Counted from the stretch's first letter, positions 10,299 through 19,210 are shown. The stretch: 64,000 nucleotides of DNA from Herbiconiux sp. VKM Ac-1786 (GCF_015350805.1 NZ_JADKSG010000001.1:620001-684000), one strand, 5' to 3'. Notes: generated from the letters alone by a model not told the origin. Program-made: numbers and translations.

Positions 10299-10517
10299 TC
10301 AGGCGATGCGGGCGAACCGCGGGCCGCTGTAGCCGTCGCGGTCGACGTGCTCGGTGAACATCGCGAGGGGGCGCACCCAGAAGGAGTAGTCGTCGTAGAG
10401 CTTGCGGTAGAACACCAGCTGCTCCTCGGTCTCGCTGTGCCGGCCGACGCCGACGACCTCGTAGCGGGCGCCCTTGAAGTGCTGGTAGATGCCGGGTTCG
10501 GGAGGGGTGTGCTGCAT
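10299..10517 (-). CDS. DUF1653 protein
   Basis: A 72-residue protein matching the compact DUF1653 family: PGIYQHFKGARYEVVGVGRHSETEE, VFYRKLYDD and FWVRPLAMFTEHV. The likely -10 box TAGAAT (10524-10529) overlaps the stop codon of the upstream MFS gene and ends 6 nt before the ATG, so it probably has its own leaderless promoter. Function unknown. Confidence 0.85.
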   Translation of the reverse strand: MQHTPPEPGIYQHFKGARYEVVGVGRHSETEEQLVFYRKLYDDYSFWVRPLAMFTEHVDRDGYSGPRFARIA

Positions 10518-10526
10518 GCTCGGATT

Positions 10527-11840
10527 CTAGGCGGAGCCCCGCCGCGCATCCTGCACCGCTCGCCTCGACGGCCGGTTCTGCACATCCTGCACCTCCTGCA
10601 CCTCCTCGATGCGCCGCATGCGCCGCACCGGCGAGAGCGCCACGGGGAGCGTCGCGAGCGCCATCAGGGCGGCTCCGAGCATCCCGGCCACCCAGGGGCC
10701 GAGCGCGGTGACGAGCACGCCCCCGGCGAGCGCCCCGATCGACAGGGCGCCCCACGACACGAGCCGGTAGCCCGCGTTCGCCCGCCCGCGCACCGACGGC
10801 TCGACGGCGAGCTGACGCAGGCTCACCGCCTGCGAGTTCGCCACCCCGATGCCGAGCCCCGAGAGCACGAAGCCGACCGTCAGCACGACGAGCGAGGCGA
10901 CGGATGCGGACCCGGCCCCGGCCAGCGCGACCACCGGCGCCGAGTTGCCGATCAGCATGGCCGCGACGAGCGAGCGACCGTAGCCGAACCGTGCCGTCAG
11001 GCGCGCGCTGAGCAGGCTGCCGGCGAAGGCCCCGACCCCGCCCGCCATCAGCACCAGGCCGAGCGCCGCCGGGCCGAAGCCGTAGCCGCGCAGCACCAGC
11101 AGGGCGAGCGCCAGCATCAGGATCTCGTTGCCGAGGTTCCAGAGGGTCGCCTCCGAGAGCAGTGCCCGCAGCACCCGGTTCCGCAGCAGCACGGCGACGC
11201 CGTCCCGCGCCTCCCGCACCGCGGACCGGCGTCCCGCCTGGCGGGCCGGCACGCTCTCGACCACGCGGAGCCGCAGCAGGAGCACCCCCGAGACGAGGAA
11301 CCCCGCCGCGTTCAGCAGCAGCGCGAACGGCGCGGTCACGAGCTGCACCAGCACTCCGCCCGCCCCGGCCCCGGCGACACCGATCGCGGACTGCGCCGCG
11401 GTGATGCGGGCGTTCGCGTCGATCAGCTGGTCCTCCTCGACCAGCTGGGGCACGAACGAGAACTCGGCGAGGTTCGACAGCACGGCGAGCGACCCGAGAA
11501 CGGCCGCGGCGGCGACGAGCAGCGGGATGCTCAGCCAGCCGGCCAGCGCGAGCCCGCACACCACCGCCAGCAGCAGCCCTCGCCCGAGGTCGGCCGCCAC
11601 GAGCAGGGGGCGGCGCGGGTGCCGGTCGACGATCACGCCGAGCCAGAGGGTGAGGAGCAGGTAGGGCACGAGGAGCGCCGCCCGCACCAGCGAGAGCTCG
11701 GTCGCCGACGCCGCGAGGGTGACGACGGCGAGCACCGGCACGGCGAGCTCGCCGATCTCGGTGCCCAGTCCGGCGACGGCACCCGCCGTCCAGACCCGGC
11801 GGAAGGGGCGGGACCGCCACGCACTACTAACCGTCTTCAT
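10527..11840 (-). CDS. Major facilitator superfamily transporter, drug-efflux type
   Basis: A 437-residue integral membrane protein starting MKTVSSAWRSRPFRRVWTAG, with about 12 hydrophobic segments and the loop 2-3 motif GVIVDRHPRRPLLVAADLGRG typical of MFS_3/enterobactin-exporter-like efflux proteins. The frame is open far upstream, but homology-like sequence starts at 11840. A possible -10 (TAACCT) is close to the start and there is no clear ribosome site. It is divergent from a CGNR zinc-finger protein. Confidence 0.88.
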   Translation of the reverse strand: MKTVSSAWRSRPFRRVWTAGAVAGLGTEIGELAVPVLAVVTLAASATELSLVRAALLVPYLLLTLWLGVIVDRHPRRPLLVAADLGRGLLLAVVCGLALAGWLSIPLLVAAAAVLGSLAVLSNLAEFSFVPQLVEEDQLIDANARITAAQSAIGVAGAGAGGVLVQLVTAPFALLLNAAGFLVSGVLLLRLRVVESVPARQAGRRSAVREARDGVAVLLRNRVLRALLSEATLWNLGNEILMLALALLVLRGYGFGPAALGLVLMAGGVGAFAGSLLSARLTARFGYGRSLVAAMLIGNSAPVVALAGAGSASVASLVVLTVGFVLSGLGIGVANSQAVSLRQLAVEPSVRGRANAGYRLVSWGALSIGALAGGVLVTALGPWVAGMLGAALMALATLPVALSPVRRMRRIEEVQEVQDVQNRPSRRAVQDARRGSA

Positions 11841-11849
11841 GCTTTCGGA

Positions 11850-11887
11850 GGTTACTACCGGCCCGCCGTCAGGGCAATGGTGGTTAC
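11850..11887. promoter_or_regulatory. Divergent promoter region with GGTTAC direct repeats
   Basis: GGTTAC occurs at 11850-11855 and 11882-11887, 32 bp apart (three helical turns). One copy overlaps the -10 of the MFS gene (TAACCT on the minus strand), the other overlaps the -10 of the CGNR gene (TTACAT, 6 nt before its ATG). This would suit one regulator covering both promoters. Confidence 0.4.
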
Positions 11888-11895
11888 ATGGGGTC

Positions 11896-12444
11896 ATGAC
11901 CGCGACCGGCCCCCAGGCACCCGGCGAACTCGAGTTCGTGCGGGCCTTCGTCAACAGCGTCGACCTCGAGACCGGGGTCGACGCGCTCCGCGACGAGGCG
12001 TCCTGGCGCAGCTGGGCCGCCGCCGCCGGCTTCGACGCGCCCGCCGGGCCGGCGGCGCTGCGGCGGGCGCGCGCCCTGCGCGAGGAGCTGCGGCGTGGGC
12101 TGCTCGCCAACCACGACCGCGAACCGCTCCCCGCGTCGACGGCCGCGGCCCTCACCGAGGCCGCTCGGCGGTCGCGGGTGCAGCTGCGGTTCGGCGCCGA
12201 CGGGGTCGCCTATTCGGGCGCGGACTCGGGCCTGGACGGTGTCGTCGCCCGCGTGGTCGCCGCGACGGCGGACGCCCTGGCCGACGGCAGCTGGTCGCGG
12301 CTGAAGGCCTGCCGCAACGACGCCTGCCGCTGGGGGTTCTACGACCACTCGCGGTCCCGCACGGGGCAGTGGTGCTCGATGGCCATCTGCGGCAACCGGG
12401 CGAAGCAGACGCGGTGGCGGGCGGGTGGCTCACGGGTCGAGTGA
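11896..12444 (+). CDS. CGNR zinc-finger / ABATE-domain protein
   Basis: A 182-residue protein. The N-terminus (LEFVRAFVNSVDLETG) and helical body fit the stress-associated ABATE domain, and the C-terminus has the CGNR zinc finger: LKACRNDACRWGFYDHSRSRTGQWC followed by MAICGNRAK. This family is treated as a putative transcription regulator in Actinobacteria. The upstream ATG at 11888 hits a stop after two codons, so 11896 is the start. It probably controls the divergent MFS exporter, by context. Confidence 0.87.
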   Translation: MTATGPQAPGELEFVRAFVNSVDLETGVDALRDEASWRSWAAAAGFDAPAGPAALRRARALREELRRGLLANHDREPLPASTAAALTEAARRSRVQLRFGADGVAYSGADSGLDGVVARVVAATADALADGSWSRLKACRNDACRWGFYDHSRSRTGQWCSMAICGNRAKQTRWRAGGSRVE

Positions 12445-12452
12445 TCTCCTTC

Positions 12453-12482
12453 TTGCCGAGTGAGTGCTCACTCAGGTAGGGT
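12453..12482 (+). promoter_or_regulatory. Leaderless promoter with a TetR-type operator in the -35/-10 spacer
   Basis: TTGCCG (12453-12458) and TAGGGT (12477-12482) are separated by 18 bp and the -10 ends 6 nt before the ATG at 12489. The spacer holds the inverted repeat TGAGTG-CT-CACTCA (12461-12474). This placement fits autorepression by the encoded TetR protein and co-regulation of the exporter genes behind it. Confidence 0.75.
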
Positions 12483-12488
12483 CTCCGC

Positions 12489-13100
12489 ATGGACACCTCG
12501 CCCCTGGAGACGATCGCGCGCCGCGCCCCGGCCCTGCCGCTGGCCGACCGGCGCGAGATGATCATCGACGCCGTCGTGCCGCTGCTCGTCGAGCACGGGA
12601 GCGACGTCACCTCGCGCCAGATCGCCGAGGCCGCCGGCATCGCCGAGGGCACGGTGTTCCGCGCGTTCGGCGACAAGGAGTCGCTGCTGAAGGCCGCCGC
12701 CGAGCGGTTCTTCGACGGGCAGACGGTCTGGAACGGGCTGCGGGGCATCGATCCCGACGATCCGGTCGAGGTGAAGCTGGCCGAGATCCTCCGGCTGATG
12801 CGCGACCGGTTCTCGGGGGCGATGAAGGTCATGCCGATCCTCGGCGGCGAGCGCCCCGCCTCCACCGGCGACCCGGCCGAGCTCGAACGCATCGTCGCGG
12901 CGATCTTCGCCCCCGACGCCGAGCGGCTCGCCTGGCCGCCCTCCCGCATCGTGCACCTCGCCCGGCTGGTCTCGTTCGCGAGCGCCATCCCCGACATCGC
13001 CGCCGTCGACACCCCGTTCACCGTCGAGGAGCTCGCGGCGCTGATGACGCACGGCGTGCTGACCTCCACCCCCGCTCCCACCGAAAGGCACCGCGCGTGA
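12489..13100 (+). CDS. TetR-family repressor of the ABC exporter
   Basis: A 203-residue protein. The N-terminal DNA-binding domain is clear: REMIIDAVVPLLVEHG, then SRQIAEAAGIAEGTVFRAFGDKESLLKAA. The C-terminal ligand domain is not informative. Its TGA overlaps the GTG of the first exporter gene (GTGA, 13097-13100), so regulator and transporter form one coupled operon. The operator in its own promoter suggests release by an exported compound. Confidence 0.92.
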   Translation: MDTSPLETIARRAPALPLADRREMIIDAVVPLLVEHGSDVTSRQIAEAAGIAEGTVFRAFGDKESLLKAAAERFFDGQTVWNGLRGIDPDDPVEVKLAEILRLMRDRFSGAMKVMPILGGERPASTGDPAELERIVAAIFAPDAERLAWPPSRIVHLARLVSFASAIPDIAAVDTPFTVEELAALMTHGVLTSTPAPTERHRA

Positions 13101-14833
13101 CCCTCCTGCGTCTTCTCGGCCGCTACCTCCGGCCGCACTGGCGGCCCATCGCGCTGGTCGTGCTCTTCCAGCTCGTGCAGTCGGTCGCCTCGCTCTACCT
13201 GCCCACGCTGAACGCCGACATCATCGACCAGGGCGTGGCCCGGGGCGACACGGCCTACATCCTCTCGACGGGGCTGCTGATGCTCGGCATCACGGTCGTG
13301 CAGGTCGCCGCCGCGATCACCGCCGTCTACTTCGGCGCGAAGGTCGCCATGGCGCTCGGCCGCGACCTGCGCGCCGCGATCTTCCACCGCGTCGGGGAGT
13401 TCAGCGAGCGCGAGGTTTCGAGGTTCGGCGCCCCCTCCCTGATCACCCGCTCCACCAACGACGTGCAGCAGGTGCAGATGCTCGCGCTGATGACCTTCAC
13501 CCTGCTGGTCTCCGCGCCGATCCTCGCCATCGGCGGCATCGTGCTCGCCCTGCACCAAGACCTCGAGCTGAGCTGGATCATCGCGGTCAGCGTGCCCGTG
13601 CTGCTCGTCTCGCTGGGCGCGATCATCGTGCGCATGGTGCCGCAGTTCCGGCGCATGCAGGCTCGCATCGACACGGTGAACCGGGTGCTGCGGGAGCAGC
13701 TGACGGGCATCCGCGTGGTGCGTGCCTTCGTTCGCGAGGGCATCGAGACCGAGCGGTTCGCCGAGGCGAACGCGGCCGTCACCGACTCCGCCCTGCGCGC
13801 CGGCCGGCTGATGGCGCTGATGTTCCCGACCGTCATGCTCATCCTGAACGTCTCGAGCGTCGCGGTGATCTGGTTCGGCGCCTTCCGCATCGACGAGGGC
13901 TCGATGCAGGTCGGCACGCTGATCGCGTTCCTCAGCTACCTGGTGCAGATCCTGATGGCGGTGATGATGGCCACGTTCATGGCCATGATGATCCCGCGCG
14001 CCTCGGTCTGCGCCGACCGCATCACCGAGGTGCTGCAGACCGAGACCTCGGTCACCCGGCCGGCGAACCCGGTGCGCGCGCTGCGCGGCCACGGCACGGT
14101 CGAGCTGCGCGGCGCGTCGTTCTCCTACCCCGGGGCGGAGCAGCCGGTGCTGCGCGACCTCGACATCACGATCGAGCCCGGTCAGACCCTCGCGATCATC
14201 GGCTCCACCGGCGCGGGCAAGACCACGCTGATCAACCTGCTGCCGCGGCTGTTCGACGCCACCGGCGGGCAGGTGCTCGTCGACGGCGTCGACGTGCGGC
14301 AGCTCGACCCCGACCTGCTCTGGTCGCGCATCGGCCTGGTGCCGCAGAAGCCCTACCTGTTCTCGGGCACCGTCGCGTCGAACCTCCGCTACGGCAAGCC
14401 CGACGCCACCGACGACGAGCTCTGGCACGCCCTCGAGGTGGCGCAGGCCGCCGACTTCGTGCGGGCCATGGACGGCGGGCTGGACGCGCCCATCGCCCAG
14501 GGCGGCACCACCGTCTCGGGCGGGCAGCGGCAGCGGCTCGCGATCGCCCGGGCACTCGTGAAGCGCCCCGAGATCTACGTCTTCGACGACTCGTTCTCGG
14601 CGCTCGACCTGGCGACGGATGCGCGGCTGCGGCAGGCCCTCCGAGCCGACGTGAGAGGAGCGACCATGGTCATCGTGGCGCAGCGGGTGTCGACCATCGT
14701 CGACGCCGACCAGATCATCGTGCTCGACGACGGGGTGATCGTCGGCCGGGGCACCCATGACGAACTGCTCGAATCGAGCGAGACCTACGCCGAGATCGTC
14801 TCGTCGCAGCTGACGGCGGAGGAGGCGGCATGA
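13097..14833 (+). CDS. Heterodimeric ABC exporter, subunit with the degenerate ATPase site
   Basis: A 578-residue half-transporter with an N-terminal six-helix exporter domain and a C-terminal nucleotide-binding domain. Walker A GSTGAGKTT starts near residue 369 and the signature is VSGGQRQR. Two catalytic positions deviate: the residue after the Walker B Asp is Asp498 instead of Glu (FDDSFSALD), and the H-loop His is Gln529 (VAQRVSTI). These are the changes found in the non-catalytic site of heterodimeric exporters such as BmrCD and TM287/288. It starts with GTG overlapping the tetR stop, with AAAGG upstream. Confidence 0.93.
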   Translation: MTLLRLLGRYLRPHWRPIALVVLFQLVQSVASLYLPTLNADIIDQGVARGDTAYILSTGLLMLGITVVQVAAAITAVYFGAKVAMALGRDLRAAIFHRVGEFSEREVSRFGAPSLITRSTNDVQQVQMLALMTFTLLVSAPILAIGGIVLALHQDLELSWIIAVSVPVLLVSLGAIIVRMVPQFRRMQARIDTVNRVLREQLTGIRVVRAFVREGIETERFAEANAAVTDSALRAGRLMALMFPTVMLILNVSSVAVIWFGAFRIDEGSMQVGTLIAFLSYLVQILMAVMMATFMAMMIPRASVCADRITEVLQTETSVTRPANPVRALRGHGTVELRGASFSYPGAEQPVLRDLDITIEPGQTLAIIGSTGAGKTTLINLLPRLFDATGGQVLVDGVDVRQLDPDLLWSRIGLVPQKPYLFSGTVASNLRYGKPDATDDELWHALEVAQAADFVRAMDGGLDAPIAQGGTTVSGGQRQRLAIARALVKRPEIYVFDDSFSALDLATDARLRQALRADVRGATMVIVAQRVSTIVDADQIIVLDDGVIVGRGTHDELLESSETYAEIVSSQLTAEEAA

Positions 14834-16803
14834 GCGGCTCGGGGAACGGAGCCCAGCGCGGCCCGGTGCGTCGCGGCGGCCCCGGTGGGGGCGGCCCCTT
14901 CGGCGGCGGCGGCATGCCCACCGAGAAGTCGATGACCTTCGGCCCGTCGGCGAAGCGGCTGATCCGCCGGCTCGCACCGCACCGCGTGCCGGTGCTGGTC
15001 GTGATCGTCCTCGGTGTGATCAGCGTCGTGGCCACCGTGCTCGGCCCGTGGCTGCTCGGCCAGGGCACCAACCTCATCTTCGCCGGCGCCTTCGGCAAGT
15101 CCCTGCCCGCCGGCTCCACCAAGGAGCAGATCGTCGAGGGCCTCCGCGCGAGCGGCGACCAGACCCAGGCCGACCTGCTCTCGGGCATCGACCTCATCCC
15201 CGGCCAGGGCATCGACTTCGACCGGCTCGCCATGGTGCTCGGCCTCGTGCTCGTGCTCTACGTGGCCGCGTCGATCTTCTCCTGGGTGCAGGGCCGCCTG
15301 CTCAACACCATCGTGCAGCGCACCACCTACTCCCTGCGCGAGGAGGTCGAGACGAAGATCAACCGGCTCCCGCTCGGCTACTTCGACCGCATGCCCCGGG
15401 GTGAGCTGCTCAGCCGCGTCACCAACGACATGGACAACGTGGCGCAGAGCCTGCAGCAGACGCTGTCCCAGCTACTGACGAGCATCCTGACCGTCGTGGG
15501 CATCCTCGTGATGATGTTCGTCACCTCGCCGCTGCTGGCCGTCATCTCGCTCGTCACCATCCCGCTGACGATCGTCATCACCACCGTGATCGCGAAGCGC
15601 TCGCAGAAGCTGTTCGTCGCCCAGTGGGCGAGCACGGGCCAGCTGAACGCCCAGGTGGAGGAGAACTTCACCGGCCACGCCCTCGTGAAGGTGTTCGGGC
15701 GGCAGCGCGAGACCGAGGCGGCCTTCCGCGCGAAGAACGACGAGCTCTACCGGGCGTCGTTCGGGGCGCAGTTCGTCTCGGGCATCATCATGCCCGCCAT
15801 GATGTTCGTCGGGAACCTCGTGTACGTCGTGATCGCGGTCGTCGGCGGCCTGCAGGTCGCCACCGGCGCACTCAGCATCGGCGCCGTGCAGGCCTTCATC
15901 CAGTACTCGCGCCAGTTCACCCAGCCGCTCACCCAGCTCGGCTCGATGGTGAACCTGCTGCAGTCGGGGGTCGCCTCGGCCGAGCGGGTCTTCGAGCTGC
16001 TCGACGCCGACGAGCAGGTTCCGGATGCCCTGCCCGCCGAGACCCCCGCCGAGAACCGCGGGCGGCTGGTGTTCGACGACGTCTCGTTCCGCTACCTGCC
16101 CGACAAGCCGCTGATCGAGCACCTCTCGCTCGTGGCGGAGCCGGGCCAGACGGTCGCGATCGTCGGCCCCACCGGAGCCGGCAAGACGACGCTGGTCAAC
16201 CTGATCATGCGCTTCTACGAGCTCGACGCCGGGCGCATCACGCTCGACGGCGTCGACATCGCGCAGATGACCCGGCGCGACCTGCGCTCCCGCACGGGCA
16301 TGGTGCTGCAGGACACGTGGCTCTTCGGCGGCACCATCCGCGACAACATCGCCTACGGCAACCCGGCGGCGAGCGAGGAGGAGATCCTCGACGCGGCGCG
16401 CGCCACCTACGTCGACCGCTTCGTGCACTCGCTGCCCGAGGGCTACGACACGGTGCTCGACGACGAGGCGTCCAACGTCAGCGCCGGCGAGAAGCAGCTG
16501 CTCACCATCGCGCGGGCGTTCCTGGCGAAGCCGAGCGTGCTGATCCTCGACGAGGCGACCTCGTCGGTCGACACCCGCACCGAGCAGCTCGTGCAGAAGG
16601 CCATGTCGGCGCTCCGGGCCGACCGCACGAGCTTCGTGATCGCGCACCGGCTCTCGACGATCCGCGACGCCGACCTCATCCTCGTGATGGAGTCGGGCTC
16701 GATCGTCGAGCAGGGCAGCCACGCCGAGCTGCTCGCGGCGGGCGGCGCCTACGCGGCCCTGTACGAGGCCCAGTTCGCCTCGGCGACGTCCTCCGCCGAC
16801 TGA
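14830..16803 (+). CDS. Heterodimeric ABC exporter, subunit with the catalytic ATPase site
   Basis: A 657-residue half-transporter overlapping the previous gene as ATGA. A Gly/Pro-rich N-terminus of about 35 residues precedes the membrane domain. The nucleotide-binding domain has Walker A GPTGAGKTT (from residue 446), a canonical Walker B with Glu575 (LILDEATSSVD) and His606 (IAHRLSTI), but an atypical signature SAGEK at 551-555. The atypical signature completes the degenerate site of its partner, and the partner's VSGGQ completes the active site here, as expected for an asymmetric pair. Likely a multidrug or lipid exporter. Confidence 0.93.
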   Translation: MSGSGNGAQRGPVRRGGPGGGGPFGGGGMPTEKSMTFGPSAKRLIRRLAPHRVPVLVVIVLGVISVVATVLGPWLLGQGTNLIFAGAFGKSLPAGSTKEQIVEGLRASGDQTQADLLSGIDLIPGQGIDFDRLAMVLGLVLVLYVAASIFSWVQGRLLNTIVQRTTYSLREEVETKINRLPLGYFDRMPRGELLSRVTNDMDNVAQSLQQTLSQLLTSILTVVGILVMMFVTSPLLAVISLVTIPLTIVITTVIAKRSQKLFVAQWASTGQLNAQVEENFTGHALVKVFGRQRETEAAFRAKNDELYRASFGAQFVSGIIMPAMMFVGNLVYVVIAVVGGLQVATGALSIGAVQAFIQYSRQFTQPLTQLGSMVNLLQSGVASAERVFELLDADEQVPDALPAETPAENRGRLVFDDVSFRYLPDKPLIEHLSLVAEPGQTVAIVGPTGAGKTTLVNLIMRFYELDAGRITLDGVDIAQMTRRDLRSRTGMVLQDTWLFGGTIRDNIAYGNPAASEEEILDAARATYVDRFVHSLPEGYDTVLDDEASNVSAGEKQLLTIARAFLAKPSVLILDEATSSVDTRTEQLVQKAMSALRADRTSFVIAHRLSTIRDADLILVMESGSIVEQGSHAELLAAGGAYAALYEAQFASATSSAD

Positions 16804-16813
16804 CACCCCGCCC

Positions 16814-16856
16814 GGCCCCGGCCCGCGCCCAGTCGTGTGGCGGCGGTGCCGGGGCC
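16814..16856. terminator. Possible bidirectional terminator between exporter and SDR gene
   Basis: GGCCCCGGC (16814-16822) pairs with 16848-16856 across a 25-nt loop, in the 55-bp gap between two convergent stops. There is no T-run, so the assignment rests on position and pairing. Confidence 0.4.
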
Positions 16857-16858
16857 CG

Positions 16859-18391
16859 TCACCAGGCGGCGGGCGCGTAGTCCTTCAGGAAGACGCCGAA
16901 GAGATCGTCGCCCGCCTCGCCCCGCACGATCGGGTCGTACACGCGCGCGGCACCGTCGACGAGGTCGAGCGGGGCGTGGAACCCCTCCTCGGCGAGCCTC
17001 AGCTTCGTGGGGTGCGGGCGCTCGTCGGTGATCCAGCCGGTGTCGACGCTCGTCATCAGGATGCGGTCGCTCTCGAACATCTCCCGCGAGCTCGTGCGGG
17101 TCAGCATGTTCACCGCCGCCTTCGCCATGTTGGTGTGCGGATGCCCGGGCCCCTTGTACCCGCGGGCGAACACGCCCTCCATCGCGCTCACGTTGACCAC
17201 GTACCGCCGCTCGGCCGCACTCGCCGCGAGCGCCGACCGCAACCGCGAGATCAGGATGAACGGGGCGGTCGTGTTGGCCAGCTGCACCTCGAGCATCTCG
17301 AGCGGGTCGACCTCGTCGACGCGCTGCGTCCAGGAGTTGACGTCGTGCAGGTCGGGCACGAGCCCGCCCGCGTCGATCGCGGTGCCGGCCGCGTGGCGCG
17401 CCAGCGAGCTCGACCCGGCCGCCAGCGCCTGCGCGGTCAGCTCGTCGGCGCGCTCGGTGAGCACCTCGGCCATCGCGGTGAGCCCGTCGGCCTGGGCCGC
17501 GGCCGCCGCGAGGATCGGGTGCGCGCTCACCGAGCGGGCCAGCGCCTGCGGGTGCTCGTCGTTCGTGTGGCCGAACGTGACCAGCTCGGGCAGGGGGCCG
17601 TCGGGCAGCGGCGCGAGTTCGGCCTCGACCAGCGGCTGGTAGGCACCGGGCGAGCGCCGCACGGTCTGGGTCGCGTTGTTGATCAGGATGTCGAGCGGCC
17701 CGGCGGCGGCCACCTGGTCGGCGAGCCCGATCACCTGGGCCGGGTCACGGAGGTCGATTCCGACGACGGTCAGGCGGTGCATCCATTCGCCCGCATCGGG
17801 CAGGCTCGCGAAGCGGCGCACGGCATCGCGCGGGAAGCGGGTGGTGATGGTGGTGTGGGCCCCGTCACGCAACAGCCGCAGGGCGATGTGCATGCCGATC
17901 TTCGCGCGGCCGCCGGTGAGCAGGGCGCGCCGGCCGGTGAGGTCGGTGCGCGCCTCGCGCTTCGCGTGGTTGAGCGCCGCGCAGGAGGGGCAGAGCTGGT
18001 GGTAGAAGCCGTCGACCACCGTGTAGGGCTGCTTGCAGATGTAGCACTTGCGCGCCTTCAGCAGCGTGCCGGCGGTGGGCGCCGTGGAGGTGCCGCGGAT
18101 CGCGACGCCGCGGGTCTCGTCGTCGATGCGGTCGGGGGCGCCCGTGGCGGTCGCGGCCACCACCACCCGGTCGGCCGCGGCGATCTCGGCCCGGATCTCG
18201 CGGCGCCGCTTGTGCTTGACCGCCTTGACCATCTTCGCCGTCGCCCGGCGCATGACGACGAAGTCGGGGTGCTCCTCGTCGAGCTCCGCCATGTCGGCGA
18301 GCACCTTCAGGGCGACCGCGAGCTCGGCCGGGTCGATGGCACCCGGTGAGGCGGCGGAATCGGAGTCGGTCAGGTCGGTCGTGGAGGGCAC
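16859..18391 (-). CDS. Zinc-ribbon/SDR fusion protein lacking the catalytic tyrosine
   Basis: A 510-residue protein. Residues 1-110 are helical and basic (KHKRRREIRAEI near 60). Residues 116-137 form a CxxC-x14-CxxC zinc ribbon. A Rossmann SDR domain follows: LLTGGRAKIGMHIA near 160 and INNAT near 238-241. About 110 inserted residues follow before the catalytic region. There the SDR Ser402 is present (VSAMEG), but the YxxxK position reads T420-N-M-A-K424, so the tyrosine is Thr. The GTG at 18391 lies 5 nt after TACAAT, suggesting a leaderless mRNA. I know it only as a conserved SDR-like family. It may bind NAD(P)H without ordinary SDR chemistry. Confidence 0.78.
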   Translation of the reverse strand: MPSTTDLTDSDSAASPGAIDPAELAVALKVLADMAELDEEHPDFVVMRRATAKMVKAVKHKRRREIRAEIAAADRVVVAATATGAPDRIDDETRGVAIRGTSTAPTAGTLLKARKCYICKQPYTVVDGFYHQLCPSCAALNHAKREARTDLTGRRALLTGGRAKIGMHIALRLLRDGAHTTITTRFPRDAVRRFASLPDAGEWMHRLTVVGIDLRDPAQVIGLADQVAAAGPLDILINNATQTVRRSPGAYQPLVEAELAPLPDGPLPELVTFGHTNDEHPQALARSVSAHPILAAAAAQADGLTAMAEVLTERADELTAQALAAGSSSLARHAAGTAIDAGGLVPDLHDVNSWTQRVDEVDPLEMLEVQLANTTAPFILISRLRSALAASAAERRYVVNVSAMEGVFARGYKGPGHPHTNMAKAAVNMLTRTSSREMFESDRILMTSVDTGWITDERPHPTKLRLAEEGFHAPLDLVDGAARVYDPIVRGEAGDDLFGVFLKDYAPAAW

Positions 18392-18407
18392 ACGCGATTG
18401 TACGGGC

Positions 18408-18917
18408 TCAGCGGCCGTGGTACGCCGGGTCGTGCAGCTCGTGGTCGCTGACGGTGGCGCAGTCCTCGCCGAAGGTGAAGTCACCGAGCACCCGCTCCCC
18501 CGCCAGCACCGCGGGCAGCCAGTACTTCGCGTCGTCCCACATCTCGCCCAGCGGCAGCGCGTCGAGCGGGTACCAGTCGGGCGACACCTCGTCCGATTCC
18601 TGCGGCTCCCCCGCGAAACGTGAGCCGACGAACACCGTCGAGTCCTGGCTCCAGTTCTCCCGGTACGGGAAGGCGAACTTCACGAGCCCCATCTCGACCA
18701 GGTCGCCGGGCTGCACCACGAGGCCCGACTCCTCCTCGATCTCGCGCACGATCGCCTGCAGGGCCGACTCGCCCGACTCGATCTTGCCGCCGAGCCCGAC
18801 GATGTTGCCCGAGCCGAGACCGGTCTTCTTGCGGCCGAGCAGCACCTCGGTGCGGCCGTCGGCACCCGCGCGCGTGAGGAACGCGACGCAGACCTGGTAG
18901 GGCGAGACGGGAGACAC
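18408..18917 (-). CDS. Nudix hydrolase, MutT/MTH1-like
   Basis: A protein of about 169 residues with a complete Nudix box from GGKIESGESALQAIVRE through IEEESGLVV. A GRKKTGLGSGNIVGLGGK stretch before the box resembles MTH1-type 8-oxo-dGTP hydrolases, which clean the nucleotide pool. The GTG at 18917 is preferred because a -10-like TACGAT ends 6 nt upstream; an in-frame ATG at 18950 would add 11 residues. It is divergent from the small acidic protein gene. Confidence 0.87.
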   Translation of the reverse strand: MSPVSPYQVCVAFLTRAGADGRTEVLLGRKKTGLGSGNIVGLGGKIESGESALQAIVREIEEESGLVVQPGDLVEMGLVKFAFPYRENWSQDSTVFVGSRFAGEPQESDEVSPDWYPLDALPLGEMWDDAKYWLPAVLAGERVLGDFTFGEDCATVSDHELHDPAYHGR

Positions 18918-18973
18918 CCGAGGATCGTATCCCGGCCATGTGTTCGGCATGTTTCGGGCGTACGCTCGTCGGC

Positions 18974-19201
18974 ATGAGCACCTTCATCGAACCCACCGAG
19001 CCCGAGTCCTTCGAGCACAACGGCCAGAAGCCCGAGGTCGACGTCACCGAGGCCGAGGCCCTCGACTCCGAGAACGTGGCGGCCCGCTCGAACGGCGACG
19101 AGACCGACCAGCCCGACTCCTTCGACGAGAACCTCGAGCAGGAGTTCAAGGAGTTCATCGGCGACGCCGAGCCCGCCGACGGCCCCGCCCCCGCGGGCTG
19201 A
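18974..19201 (+). CDS. Small, highly acidic protein
   Basis: A 75-residue protein dominated by Glu and Asp with almost no hydrophobic core, predicted to be largely disordered. The ATG at 18974 follows a -10-like TACGCT by 7 nt. Its TGA (19199-19201) is in the same frame as the zinc-finger coding region that follows. Function unknown. Confidence 0.65.
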   Translation: MSTFIEPTEPESFEHNGQKPEVDVTEAEALDSENVAARSNGDETDQPDSFDENLEQEFKEFIGDAEPADGPAPAG

Positions 19202-19210
19202 CACCGGGGC

